64,000 nt of DNA. It comes from Citrobacter enshiensis. GTDB taxonomy: Bacteria > Pseudomonadota > Gammaproteobacteria > Enterobacterales > Enterobacteriaceae. A program made the position numbers and the translations under genes. The stretch's first letter is position 1. Every line of letters starts with the position of its first letter. The notes beneath the pieces were generated by a model that searched no databases, was not told where the DNA came from, and saw only the letters and a list, made by a program, of their open reading frames with translations. The stretch lies in assembly GCF_029338175.1 (NCBI RefSeq), contig NZ_CP119862.1, positions 4,124,839 to 4,188,838 on the forward strand, given 5' to 3'. This document shows positions 32,758-43,616 of the stretch, piece after piece.

Positions 32758-33765
32758 ATGAGTCTGATGTCTAAAAAAAGAAATACGTTACTAGCATTCG
32801 CTGTTGGCTCTATACTCGCCACTGTCTCATTAGCAATTCTGCGATAGCCGCTGCCGAATATACGTTGAAAGTTGCCTACGAAAATAATCCAGGAGAACCT
32901 TTTGATAAGGCGATCCGTGAATGGGCACGCTTATTTAATGAACAAACCGGCGGTAAAGGCGAGCTCATTGCTTATCCCAGTTCACAATTAGGCTCGAAAA
33001 AGGATGTCATTGAGCAAATGAACAAACTGGGTAGTCCACTGATGACCCTCGCCGATGGCGCATTCTTCTCTGACTATGTGCCTGATTTCGGCATTATGTT
33101 TGGTCCTTACGTCGGCAATAGCTATAAAGATATTTTTAAACTCAACCAGTCAGACTGGTACAAGGATCTGGAAAACAAACTGGATGCTAAAGGTCTGCAC
33201 ATCGTTTCTAAAGACTGGCTCTACGGTACACGCCATATGCTGACCACCAAAATGGTCACCAAACCGGAAGATTTGAAAGGCCTCAAAATTCGCGTACCGA
33301 ACAATCGCATTCAAATCGAAGGCATGAAAGCGATGGGCGCAACCCCAACGCCACTCCCTCTCGCCGAAGTCTACACCTCGCTGAATCTGAAAGTTATTGA
33401 TGGCGCGGAAAACCCGATTCCGGTGTTGTACGGACAAAAACATCATGAAGCGGCTAAATACCTGATCCTCACCGGCCATGTCGAAAACGTGACTAACCTG
33501 GTGATGGGAAGCAATACCTACAAAAAACTGCCGCCGGAAATTCAGGCCGCACTGGTGAACTCCCGGCGATCAAGCAGGGAAATACTTGACTGAGCTCGTT
33601 CAGAAGGAAGAACAAGAACTGATTGAGAAGATGAAGACAGAAGGCGTCACTGTGGTGGAAGTTGACCGTAATCTGTTCCGCGAAGCGTCAAAACCGTTCT
33701 ACACAAAATTCCCGGAATGGACGCCAGGATTGTATGAAAAAACACAGGAAATCATTGCACAGTAA
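32758..33765 (+). CDS. TRAP transporter periplasmic binding protein, DctP family (frameshifted)
   Basis: The substrate-binding component of a TRAP transporter. The start is the ATG at 32758 after GGAG, with a signal peptide (MSKKRNTLLAFAVGSILATVS). The mature protein reads AAEYTLKVAYENNPGEPFDKAIREWARLFNEQTGGKGELIAYPSSQLGSKKDVIEQM; the substrate-carboxylate Arg region is KGLKIRVPNNRIQIEGMKAMGATPTPLPLAEVYTSL. Indels occur near 32842 and 33565. Given its neighbours, the likely ligand is L-galactonate or a related hexonate; this is inference. E. coli K-12 uses an MFS protein (LgoT) at this locus. Confidence 0.9.
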
Positions 33766-33833
33766 CGGAGAACACGCGCAGCGCACTGCCTGCGCGTTTC
33801 CCTTTCCCTGAAAAAAGTATCGCCCGTATAGGA

Positions 33834-34320
33834 ATGACTATGTTTCGGTTTCTCAATAAATTCAGCGATATTCTGGCCTGCCTGCTGGCAGGTGGGATTG
33901 TGCTCATTACGGTCGGTGGCCGTCCTGATGCGCCTGGCTGCTTAACGCCCCACTGATCTGGGTGAGGAAGCGCTGATCATCTGTTACATCTGGTTGATTA
34001 TGATCGGTGCGGCCTCAGCAATGGGCCATCGTATGCACGTCAGTATTGATGCCTTCACCTCCATGCTGCCGGAAAACTGGCGTTTATCCTGCGCCATCAT
34101 CACCCACATGATTGCCATTGTCTCACTGTCTACATTTGGCTATCTCGGCTATGAGCTGTCACTTATCGCCGTCGATAAAATCACCCCTATTCTTGGGGTC
34201 TCCTATCTGTACATCGATTTTGCTGTGCCGACAGGCGCTGGGATCATGGTGATGTTTTGCCTACAACACCTCTGGCAAGACATTCAAAAACTGAAACGCA
34301 GGGAGGTCGTATGTCAGTAG
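33834..34320 (+). CDS. TRAP transporter small permease, DctQ family (frameshifted)
   Basis: A four-helix small membrane subunit of the TRAP transporter. The first part (MFRFLNKFSDILACLLAGGIVLITV) starts at the ATG at 33834 or at the ATG at 33840. Indels near 33920-33965 lead to the main frame (IICYIWLIMIGAASAMGHRMHVSIDAFTSMLPE), ending KLKRREVVCQ with a stop at 34320 inside the dctM start. Confidence 0.88.
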
Positions 34321-35590
34321 CGATCGCGTGTATTGTCTTATTGTTTCTGTTTATTCTGAATACGCCGATATTCATCAGCGTACTGGTCGCAATACTGACT
34401 TACTTTTATATGGCAGGCGACATTTCACCGCTGATCGCTGTTCAACGTATTATCGGCGCTGGAGAAAACGTCACTTTACTGGCAATCCCGTTCTTTATTC
34501 TGCTTGGTAACCTACTGAATTACACCGGTATTACGCACCGTATGTTGCGATTCACCGGTGTGCTCTCCGGCCACTATCCGGGTGGGCTCGCCCAGTCCAA
34601 CGTCCTGCTCAGTACTATGATGGGAGGTCTGTCGGCATCTAACCTGGCTGACTGCGCGATGTTGTCAAAAATGCTGGTGCCGGAAATGACTAAACTCGGT
34701 TACAGCAGAAGTTTTTCTACCGCCGTCACCGCTGCCGGGTCGCTTATCACGCCGATCATCCCCCCGGGAATCGCCCTGATCATTTACGGTTTTGTTGCCG
34801 ATGTCTCCATCGGAAAAATGTTTATGGCCGCGATCGTTCCGGGACTCTTGTGCTGCGTCGCACTGATGTTCACGATCTATTTAATCTCGAAAAAACGCGG
34901 CTATCTCCCCGCCAGAGCCCATGGCCCGACATGCCGCGAGCTGTGGGAGGCGGGTAAAGGGCGCCACCTCAGCATTAATTTTTGATTCTGGTGATTATCG
35001 GTGGGATCCGTTTTGGGATCTTTACCCCAACAGAAGCAGGCGCAATTGCCGTTGTGTTTGTGATTATTATCGGAGCCGTTTTCTATCGTGAAATGACGAT
35101 GAAAGATATCGCGGCATCGTTACTGGAAACGGCGCGCTCAACCGCAAGTGTAATGCTCATCATCATGACCTGCTCAGCGCTGGCATGGGTGTTAACGAAC
35201 GAACAGATTGCGCAGGATCTGGCCGTGGTGATGACTGGATTCTCTGATAATCCTTACATCTTCTTGCTGATTGTGAACCTGGTTCTGTTGTTTCTGGGGA
35301 TGTTTATTGAAGGGAATGCCGCCATCATCGTACTGGTTCCGCTATTAATGCCAACCGTACGCTTGCTGGGCATCGATCCGATTCACTTCGGCGTGATGAT
35401 GATCCTCAACCTGGCCATCGGTTGCCTGACGCCACCCATGGGAACGGTAATGTTCGTTGCAACCTCCATCACGGGAACAAAAATTGCTGATTTTCTGCGT
35501 GAAGTGCTACCGCTGTTAGCGGCACTGATTGTCGTGTTGCTGATGGTGACGTTTATTCCGGCTCTGACAACCTTCCTGCCCGCGCTGTAA
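34311..35590 (+). CDS. TRAP transporter large permease, DctM family (one frameshift)
   Basis: The ion-coupled channel subunit, about 425 aa with 11-12 membrane spans. The start is the ATG at 34311 (MSVAIACIVLLFLFILNTPIFISV), with GGAGG just upstream, overlapping the small permease by 10 nt. Family features include GGLAQSNVLLSTMMGGLSASNLADCAMLSKMLVPEM and ITPIIPPGIALIIYG. An indel near 34980 moves to the second frame (GIRFGIFTPTEAGAIAVVF), which is clean to the end. Confidence 0.92.
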
Positions 35591-35596
35591 AAACGT

Positions 35597-35623
35597 GTCG
35601 CGCCCTGCTCAACAGGGCGCGAC
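35597..35623 (-). terminator. terminator between dctM and tsr
   Basis: A perfect 11-bp stem, GTCGCGCCCTG/CAGGGCGCGAC, with a 5-nt loop. Followed on the minus strand by ACGTTTTT, so it mainly serves tsr, which converges with the TRAP operon. Confidence 0.8.
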
Positions 35624-35632
35624 AACTCACGA

Positions 35633-37294
35633 TTAAAACGTTTCCCAGTTCTCACCGGCATCGGTAACAGCGGCTTTGCGCGGCGGTACCGGCGCAGAAA
35701 CGCTTTTCGCGGCGGCAACGTCACGAGAACGCTGTTGTTCCTGCTGAATACGGAATACGGCGACTGCCTGGGTCAGACGACTGGCTTGTTCCTCCAGCGC
35801 GGCTGCGGCAGCGGCGGACTCTTCCACCAGCGAGGCGTTCTGCTGCGTCACGCGATCCATCTCTGCGACAGCCAGACCGACCTGGTCGATACCGCGACTC
35901 TGCTCATCAGACGCAGAAGCGATTTCGCCCATGATATCGGTGACACGGGTGACCGCGTTGACAATCTCATCCATGGTTTCGCCCGCGCTCTCAACCAGCG
36001 TCGAACCGACATCCACACGACTGACCGAGTCTTCAATCAGGCTCTTAATCTCACGCGCGGCCTGAGCACTGCGTTGCGCCAGATTGCGCACTTCCCCGGC
36101 AACCACCGCAAAGCCACGGCCCTGTTCGCCCGCACGCGCCGCTTCTACCGCCGCGTTCAACGCCAGAATGTTAGTCTGGAAAGCAATACCGTCGATCACG
36201 CTGATAATATCGGCAATTTTCTGCGAACTGGAGGCGATATCACGCATGGTTTGCACCACGTTATCCACCACTTTACCGCCCTTCTGCGCGGTTTCTGAGG
36301 CGCTCAGCGCCAGATGGCTGGCCTGACGGCGTTCTCGGCGTTCTGTTTCACGGTGGCCGTCAGTTCTTCCATGCTGGCCGCAGTCTCTTCCAGGGAGGCA
36401 GCCTGCTGTTCAGTACGGGAAGAAAGATCGTTGTTGCCCATCGCAATTTCGCTGGCACCGCTGTAAATCGCGTTAGCGCCGTTGCGCACATCGCCGACGG
36501 TATGCACCAGCTCGCTCTGCATGTGGCGCAGGCTTTCTGCCAGTTGCCCCATTTCGTTAGAGCCTTCTACATCAATACGCTTCACCAGATCGCCACTGGC
36601 GATATGACGAATGCTCTCGATCAGGCGGTTCATCGGTTCGATTAAAGAACTTAATGCCGAACCAGACGGCGACGATCACCAGCAGCACCGCGATTAACAC
36701 GCTAACCAACACCCACATCGCCTGGCTGTAGGAGCCTATTATTGTCTTCAACCGCAATGTCATACAGGTGATCGTTCTGCTGCATATAGGCCGTATACGG
36801 TTTTTCAAAACCGTCCTGATAGCCCTGCGTCGGTTGATCAAAGAACTCGTTGATCTTACCCGAGCCCAACAACTGGATCAGTTCCGCCAACGCATTGTGA
36901 TAGATATCGTAGCTACCGTTTGATCTCGACAGCCGCAGCCTCGCTCTGACGCGGATCGCGCGCAGTGCTTCGTAATCGGCCCAGTGTTTTTCCGCCTGCT
37001 TCAGGGACGTGCTCGCAATCTGCATCAGATCGACAACGGTGGCGCCGCTGCCGATATTGTCTGATCCATCATGTAGCGGATACCCGCCCGGTTGAGGGTA
37101 TTACGTGTTTGTAGCAGCGCAACCCAGCTGGAGTTCAGCGTGGACTGCTGCTGGCGAATGGTCTGTAGAACGGTGAAGTTTTCTTTGTCATTTTTCAATG
37201 AGTTAAAGAACAAACCGCCCGAGGTCAGTTGTAAAAGGCCAAATATTGCCAACACCAGCAGTAAGCTGGTCACAATCTTAATTCGTTTTAACAT
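35633..37294 (-). CDS. tsr: serine chemoreceptor Tsr (frameshifted)
   Basis: A methyl-accepting chemotaxis protein for serine and repellents. The start is the ATG at 37294 ([23 protein letters not shown], first membrane helix). The periplasmic domain is 36900-37220, the second helix is near 36670-36720, followed by HAMP ([31 protein letters not shown]). The signalling hairpin tip is [45 protein letters not shown]. It ends in NWETF, the CheR/CheB docking pentapeptide. Frame changes lie near 36290, 36640, 36735, 36940 and 37060. Span 1662 nt against 1656 for E. coli. Confidence 0.94.
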
Positions 37295-37325
37295 GTTTTC
37301 TCATTCCGCTAGACAGATACTCTGG

Positions 37326-37352
37326 TTGTCGGCCTGGAATGAGAAAACTTTA
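37326..37352 (-). promoter_or_regulatory. sigma-28 (FliA) promoter of tsr
   Basis: On the minus strand, TAAAGTTT and GCCGACAA are separated by exactly 11 bp, matching the FliA consensus TAAAGTTT-N11-GCCGATAA at all but one position. It lies just upstream of tsr. Confidence 0.88.
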
Positions 37353-37431
37353 TGCAATAGCGACGTCTGTCACAGGTATTTTGTGCAAAATGCTGGCAAA
37401 AAACGCCATGACAGACTACCGCCTGATGACT

Positions 37432-38440
37432 CTACCTGAGTGCGCAGATGTCATCATACAACGTACGGGTAATGACCACGCCTTCCTGCTCGGCCTTTGC
37501 CCGCGCCACAAAACGTCGCTCGCCAGGCAAACGCGCCCCCTGACTCTGCATCGCATCAAACAGCGTTTCCGCCCGCGCCAGATGAACATGCGCCTCCTGA
37601 CCCAGAAAACGTGTCGGATCGAACGCCAGGATCAGTTCGCCGCCATAAGGTAGTCCTCCGGCACCGTCATCCCAGGCCAGCGACTCCGCACTGGTCATGT
37701 CGCCAATCAACGGTCCAGCCAACAGTTCGACCATCGCCGCAAACGCCGAGCCTTTATGCCCGCCAAAGGTCAGCATCGCGCCATCCAGCACCGCCTGCGG
37801 ATCGGTTGACGGGCCGCCCGTCGCTGTCTACCCCCCAGCCTTCGGGGATCGGTTTTCCGGCGCGTAAATGAAGCTGGATCTCTCCCCGCGCCGCCGCGCT
37901 GGTGGCCATATCAAAGATAAACGGCGGCCTTTCGCCACGCGGCCAGCCAAACGCAATAGGGTTAGTGCCAAACAGCGGGCGCGTGCCCCCGGCAGGTGCC
38001 ACCCAGGCGTGACTTGGCGTGCAGGCGTACCCCACCAGTCCGGCGTCCGTGAGCGGTTCAATATCGGCAAACAGCGCCGAAAAATGAACGCAGCGATTGA
38101 TAGCCAGCGCCGCGATACCGCAATGCCGTGTTTTCTCAATCAATAACGGTAACGCCTGTTCAAATGCCAGCAGCGAAAACGCGCCGCCGGCATCCGCCTT
38201 CACAATCGCCGGGGCGCTGTCGGTCACCACCGGCACAGCGTCTGGCGACACTTTACCTTTGCGTAAGGTGTCGACAATCCCCAACAACCGCCATAAACCG
38301 TGGGAAGCGCAGCCATCGCGCTCCCCGTTGGTCACATTGCGCGCCACAACAGCGGCATGTTCTTCACTGAATCCATTCCCGCGTAGCACCTGATGTGCCA
38401 GCGAGTAAGCCTCTGTTAACGAGAGGTTTACCATTGTCAT
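37432..38440 (-). CDS. malate/L-lactate dehydrogenase-family oxidoreductase (probable pyrroline-2-carboxylate reductase; one frameshift)
   Basis: A member of the Ldh2/DpkA family of NAD(P)H-dependent reductases. Family features are SLTEAYSLAHQVLRGNGFSEEHAAVVARNVTNGERDGCASHG, the catalytic-His region INRCVHFSALFADIEPLTDAGLVGY, and GTNPIAFGWPRGERPPFIFDMATS. An indel near 37810 shifts the C-terminal third (LDGAMLTFGGHKGSAFAAMVELLAGPLIGD). By context it may reduce Delta1-pyrroline-2-carboxylate to proline; this is inference from the cluster. It is last in a minus-strand operon with the permease, aldehyde dehydrogenase and DapA-type genes. Confidence 0.83.
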
Positions 38441-38451
38441 TACCTTCTCCT

Positions 38452-40056
38452 TTACTCTTCTTCGTCTCCAGTAAAGTTAGCTTGTGGTAGACAAGTCCGC
38501 TCGCCCCAGTAGTAAATTCCCAGCGACATCACCGCGACAATCACTGTATCCCACGGATGGCCAATCACCCCTGTACCACCAAAACTGCCTAACCAGGAGA
38601 ACAGCATAATCAGCGCATAAAACCCTACCAGCCACAGCGAAGACTTCACCTGCTGCGCCAGACTGACGGTATGCACCGGCACTTTGGATTTACACAGCAC
38701 ATAAACCACGAACATGACGATCTGCAGCCCCAACAACCACGACAGCGTTCCCAACCCGGACCAAAAGACAATCAGCGCGGAGATCACAAACGACAATGGA
38801 CCGATAATATGAAATGCGCGAACACGGAACGGACGCGGTAAATCCGGCGAATTCCGGCGCAGCCCTGCCGCCGTCACCGGCGCAATGGCGTAACTGAGCA
38901 CCAGCGCGGCGGAGACGACGCTGATCAATTGCTCCCATGACGGGAACGGCAGCGTCCAGAAAATCGATAAACCAAACGTCAGCCACAACGCCGGACGGGG
39001 AATGCCGGACTCTTTATCAATGTGGGTAAACGCTTTAAAGAAGGTGCCCGCTTTCGCCCAACCGTAAATCACGCGCGGCGTCGCGTTCATATAAATATTG
39101 CCGGTTCCGCTCGGGGAGACAATCGCGTCACTGACCACCATAAACGCCAGCCAGCCCATCCCCAGCGTAATAGCAATATCGCGATACGGCAAAGAGAACT
39201 GCTTACTGACTTCCGCCCAGCCGCCGTTCAGCATCTCAGTCGGGATACTGCCCAGAAACGCCACTTGCAGCAGCACATAGATAATGGTCGAAAGCACCAC
39301 CGACAAAATCAGCGCCACCGGAATGGTTCGCTGCGGGTTTTGCACTTCACTGGCAACGGAGATAATCGGCGTTAGCCCCCAGATAGGCAGAAGATTATCC
39401 CGCCTTGCGCTTATCGCCGCCTCTACGCCCGACATGCCAAACGGCGCAATCCCCTGCGCGTGCAGGTTTTCGGGTTTAAAGAAGGCAAACAGGGTGATCA
39501 CCACCACCAGCGGCACGAGGAATTTCAGTACGCTGATGATGTTGTTCGAGCGGGCGAACGTTTTAACGCTGTAGTAGTTCAGCGCAAAGAAAAAGCAGAG
39601 CAACAAAAATTGCACCACCCAACCGAGCAACGTCGGGTCGCTGGAACCAGGCTGCGTCAAGGCCGGGAACCGGGCCGCGGCATACTGACGCGCCGCGACG
39701 ATTTCGATGGAGATCAGGCTGGAAAACGCGATAAGCGTAATAAAACCCAGCAGATACCCCATCAGCTCGCCGTGAGAAAACACCGGGTAACGAATAATGC
39801 CACCGGCACGCGGCAACGCCGCGCCTAACTCACAATAAACAATGCCCAGCAGCAACACGGCGATACCGCCGATCACCCACGATGCGATACCGGCAGGTCC
39901 GGCAATCGAGGCGACATGGCTGGCGGCAAACAGCCAGCCAGAGCCAAAAATCGCCCCCAGTCCAATAAACGTCAGATCCGTTAACGTCAGCTGCTTTTTA
40001 AATTTCCCCGACTCAACAACCCGGGTCTGAGATTGAGGTGTAGAGTGAATCGTCAT
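38452..40056 (-). CDS. APC-family amino acid permease
   Basis: A 534-aa membrane transporter with about 12-14 spans and no stop. The APC signature is at the N-terminus: LTLTDLTFIGLGAIFGSGWLFAASHVASIAGPAG. The TM6 region is IWGLTPIISVASEVQNPQRTIPVALILSVVLST; the preceding residues (AAISARRDNLLP) look like a short compensated frameshift in a normally Gly-rich stretch near 39400. Given the cluster, hydroxyproline or proline uptake is the likely role (inference). 11 nt separate it from the reductase gene and 11 nt from the aldehyde dehydrogenase. Confidence 0.87.
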   Translation of the reverse strand: MTIHSTPQSQTRVVESGKFKKQLTLTDLTFIGLGAIFGSGWLFAASHVASIAGPAGIASWVIGGIAVLLLGIVYCELGAALPRAGGIIRYPVFSHGELMGYLLGFITLIAFSSLISIEIVAARQYAAARFPALTQPGSSDPTLLGWVVQFLLLCFFFALNYYSVKTFARSNNIISVLKFLVPLVVVITLFAFFKPENLHAQGIAPFGMSGVEAAISARRDNLLPIWGLTPIISVASEVQNPQRTIPVALILSVVLSTIIYVLLQVAFLGSIPTEMLNGGWAEVSKQFSLPYRDIAITLGMGWLAFMVVSDAIVSPSGTGNIYMNATPRVIYGWAKAGTFFKAFTHIDKESGIPRPALWLTFGLSIFWTLPFPSWEQLISVVSAALVLSYAIAPVTAAGLRRNSPDLPRPFRVRAFHIIGPLSFVISALIVFWSGLGTLSWLLGLQIVMFVVYVLCKSKVPVHTVSLAQQVKSSLWLVGFYALIMLFSWLGSFGGTGVIGHPWDTVIVAVMSLGIYYWGERTCLPQANFTGDEEE

Positions 40057-40067
40057 GATTGTGCCCT

Positions 40068-41680
40068 TCAGTTAACAGAGGGGGAAATCGCTTCCCGGGT
40101 CCACTGCCCGTTCACCAGGCGCAGCAGGTTTAATGGATTGGCATCCTGCACGGCAGGCGGCAACAGCGCGCCAGGGACGTTTTGCAAACACACCGGGCGC
40201 AGGAAACGCTCGATGGCTTTGCTGCCAACCGACGTGCCGCGCGCATCGGTGGTCGCTGGCCACGGACCGCCATGGACCATCGCGTCACACACTTCCACAC
40301 CGGTGGGATAGCCGTTAAACAGTACGCGCCCGGCTTTCTCACCCAGCATCGGCAACAGTCGCGCCGCCAGTTGTCGGTCATCCGCTTCGGCATGCACCGT
40401 GGCGGTGAGCTGTCCCTGGATCACCCGCAGAATGGCGCACAGCTCGGCCTCATCCGCCACGCTCACCAGCACCGCCAGCGGCCCGAAGACCTCCTCCTGC
40501 AACAACGGATCTTTCGCCAGCAGCAGCGAAGCAGGGGCTTTGTACAGGCGTGCCCTGCGCGCGTCCAACGACGTTCTCATTACGGCCCGCAATACGTTGA
40601 ATATTCGGGTGGGCATCCAGCGCGCTAACGACCCTGCTGATAATGCGCAAGCGTCGTGGCATTGAGCATCACCTGCGCCGGAGCACGCTCCACCGCTTCC
40701 ACTAACACGTCGGAGAAACGGCCTCTCCCCTTCCCCCTGCATCACCAGAATCAGCCGGGCTTGGTACAAAACTGACCGCTGCCCAGCGTGAACGAGGCCA
40801 CCAGATCGTTGGCAAGCGTTTCGGCATTTTCTGCCAGCGCCTGAGGCAGAACAATCAGCGGATTAATGGCGGACATCTCCGCAAACACCGGAATCGGCTG
40901 CGGGCGCTGCTGCGCCAGTTGTTGCAACGCTTTCCCACCGCGCAGAGAACCGGTAAAACCGGACCGCCTGAATCGCCGGATGGCTCACCAGTTCTGCGCC
41001 GATATCGGTGCCAAAAATCATATTGAACACGCCTGCCGGCATGCCGCACGCGTTTGCCGCGCGCAACACCGCCAGTGCGGTGTATTCCGCCGTCGCCATA
41101 TGACCAGGATGCGCTTTCACCACCACCGGACAGCCTGCCGCCAGCGCCGCAGCGGTGTCGCCTCCGGCGGTCGAAAAGGCGAGCGGAAAATTACTGGCGC
41201 CAAAGACGGCAACCGGCCCGAGCGCCATCTGATACTGGCGCAAATCCGGACGCGGCAACGGCTGGCGGTCAGGTAACGCCGTATCAATGCGCACGCCATG
41301 CGTATCGCCGCGACGCAGTACCCCCGGCGAACATCCGCAACTGGCCGCTGGGTACGCGCCCGCTCGCCCTGCAAACGCGCCAGCGGCAAGGCCGTTTCCT
41401 GATGCGCGATGGCAAAGAACGCCTCGCCCAGCGCGTCCAGTTCACCGGCGATAGCCTCCAGAAACCGCGCCCGTGCTTCAGGCGAGGTCTGTGAATACAC
41501 CGCAAATGCCTGTTCTGCCGCCAGCGCCGCCTGTGCGGCCTCCTCGCGGGTGGCCGACAGGAAACGATAACCGGTGGCTTCGCCATCTTCAGCGCGCAGG
41601 CTGAGCAGGGTGGCATCGCCACCCCCAACCCGCTGACCGGCAATAAACTGCAAGCCCTGTTCAGGCTGTCGTAATGTCAT
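40068..41680 (-). CDS. 2-oxoglutarate semialdehyde dehydrogenase, ALDH family (frameshifted)
   Basis: Probable NAD(P)+-dependent oxidation of 2,5-dioxovalerate to 2-oxoglutarate, the last step of hydroxyproline catabolism. The start is the ATG at 41680 (MTLRQPEQGLQFIAGQRVGGG) after AGGAG. ALDH features include PVAVFGASNFPLAFSTAGGDTAAALAAGCPVVVKAHPGH, the C-terminal LLQEEVFGPLAVLVSVADEAEL and a HGGPWPATTDARGTSVG tail typical of KGSADH III enzymes. Indels lie near 40580, 40725, 40770-40860, 40960 and 41330. About 526 aa after correction. Confidence 0.87.
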
Positions 41681-41694
41681 GTTCACTCCTGCGT

Positions 41695-42616
41695 TCAGAG
41701 ACCGACATCCGGCAGCTGAGGACGGGTTGCCAGCGCCTGTTCAACCACCGCCACCACCTGCGCGCGCGTTTCACCTTCCAGCGCCAGGCGCGGCGGACGC
41801 GTCACGGCGCTACCGCGACCCAGCAGCTCTTCGCACAGCTTGATGCACTGCACCAGATCCGGACGCGCATCGAGGTGCAGCACCGGCATAAACCAGCGGT
41901 ACAGCGCCATCGCCTCTTCATAGCGTTGCTGTTTCGCCAGACGGAACAGCGTCTCGCCCTCACGCGGGAAGGCGTTCGACATCCCGGAGATCCAGCCTTC
42001 AGCGCCCACCGCAATGCTCTCCACCACCACATCGTCCAGCCCGGCGAACAGTACAAAGCGGTCGCCCACGGCATTACGCAGATCGATAAAGCGACGGGTA
42101 TCGCCGGAGGAGTCTTTAAAACAGACGATGTTGTCGCAGTCGGCGAGGGTTGCCAGGATGTCTGGCGTGACATCGTTTTTTGTAAATCGGCGGGTTGTTG
42201 TAGACCATAATCGGCAGGTCGGTGGCGGTCGCGACGCTGCGGAAGTGGGCGGCAGTTTCATGCGGTTTTGAAGAGTAGACCAGCGCAGGCATCACCATAA
42301 TGCCATCGACGCCCACTTTCTCAGCCTCTTTCGCCATCTTCTGGGCAAACGCGGTGGTGAATTCCGCCACCCCCGGCAATCACTGGATTTTGCCGCCAGC
42401 GGCGTCTTTCGCCACTTCGATAATTTGTAATTTTTCCTGGGTGGTCAGTGAGGTGTTCTCCCCGACGCTGCCGCAAACCACCAGGCCTGAAACACCATCC
42501 TTGACCAGGTTTTTCATCACCGTGTGGGTGGCGTCCAAATCCAGTGAGTAATCGCTGCGAAACTGTGTGCTGACTGCCGGAAATACGCCGCTCCAGTGAA
42601 TAGCTTTTTTGCTCAT
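41695..42616 (-). CDS. DapA-family lyase, probable 1-pyrroline-4-hydroxy-2-carboxylate deaminase (frameshifted)
   Basis: A dihydrodipicolinate-synthase-like TIM barrel. The start is the ATG at 42616 (MSKKAIHWSGVFPAVSTQF). The family motif GLVVCGSVGENTSLTTQEK and the Schiff-base Lys in CDNIVCFKDSSGDTRRF are visible, with PIMVYNNPPIY before it. Indels at about 42380 and 42180. In hydroxyproline clusters this family deaminates 1-pyrroline-4-hydroxy-2-carboxylate to 2,5-dioxovalerate, which the neighbouring aldehyde dehydrogenase would oxidise. First gene of the four-gene minus-strand operon. Confidence 0.87.
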
Positions 42617-42661
42617 GATCGATTCCTTGTCGTCAATTTGTTAAACATTGGTGAATGAATG

Positions 42662-42673
42662 GTGAATATTCAC
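42662..42673. promoter_or_regulatory. palindrome upstream of the DapA-type gene
   Basis: The perfect 12-bp palindrome GTGAATATTCAC, with a further direct GGTGAAT copy at 42650-42656, lies 46 bp before the operon start. It is a candidate operator; the binding protein is unknown. Confidence 0.4.
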
Positions 42674-42788
42674 TGACAGATTGACGGCTAAGGCGTTCGG
42701 CGGCTTGTGGGTTTTCCTTTGCAAGGATGACGAAATTAGCACAGTGGCGATTCTCCCCTCTTCCCTGAGGGAGGTCGCAAACCGGGGA

Positions 42789-43616
42789 TCAGCCTGCCAG
42801 CGTCAGGCGAAAATCCCGTGGCGTAGAGCCGGTCATCGCTTTGAACTGGCGGCTAAAAGCACTGTGATCGGTATAGCCGCATTGCAATGCGATATCGGTG
42901 ATGGGCGTCTTGCCAGCCAGTAACTCGGTGGCTTTTTCGAGGCGGACTTTGTGGATCATCTGACGCGGCGTCAGGTGAAAAATGCGTTTGCAGTAGCGTT
43001 CGATCTGCGCCACCGACATCCCGCTCAACATGGTCAACTCTTCCATCGCGATCGGACGGTGGTAGTGTTTGCGGATATGATCATCCACGATCGCCAGCCG
43101 TTGCCATGCGGGATGCCGCGCCTGCGTCTCCAGCAGATCGTGGGAGATCCCGGCCATACCGATCACCCGCCCATGAACATCGCGCAACGCCAGCTTCTGG
43201 GTCAGACACCAGCCCCGCTCGCGACCGTTATACAGATGCATCTCCAGCTGATCGCGCAGCGTCACACCGTCGCGCAGAACCCGCAGATCCTGCTCGGTAT
43301 AACCCTGTCCCAGCGCAGAAGGAAACACATCCGCCGAGGTTTTCCCCAGCAACGAAACCACATTCTTGAACCCGCAGCGACGGGCCAGCGTCATATTCAC
43401 CAGCAGGTATCTTGCCTGCACATCTTTGATAAAAAAGACAACGTTAGGAATGGCGTTGAGTAATGGCGCAATCAGCGCCATCGCATTCAGCAAGGTCTGG
43501 ATGTTTTCCGGGCGCTGGCGGGCCAGCCCTTCGCATATCTGGCTGAGTTCACCCACCTCCATCCCCACCTCTTGCGCCGGGGCTTTCCCCGACACCTCTT
43601 CATAAGCACAGGACAT
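42789..43616 (-). CDS. AraC-family regulator with N-terminal PAS domain
   Basis: 275 aa, intact. A PAS-like sensor occupies about residues 45-160 (NAIPNVVFFIKDVQARYLLVNMTLARRCGFKNVVSLLGKTSADVFPSALGQ), followed by an AraC HTH pair (AMEELTMLSGMSVAQIERYCKRIFHLTPRQMIHKVRLEKATELL; ITDIALQCGYTDHSAFSRQFKAMTGSTPRDFR). It lies between the two arms of the hydroxyproline cluster, so it probably activates both (inference). Confidence 0.9.
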   Translation of the reverse strand: MSCAYEEVSGKAPAQEVGMEVGELSQICEGLARQRPENIQTLLNAMALIAPLLNAIPNVVFFIKDVQARYLLVNMTLARRCGFKNVVSLLGKTSADVFPSALGQGYTEQDLRVLRDGVTLRDQLEMHLYNGRERGWCLTQKLALRDVHGRVIGMAGISHDLLETQARHPAWQRLAIVDDHIRKHYHRPIAMEELTMLSGMSVAQIERYCKRIFHLTPRQMIHKVRLEKATELLAGKTPITDIALQCGYTDHSAFSRQFKAMTGSTPRDFRLTLAG

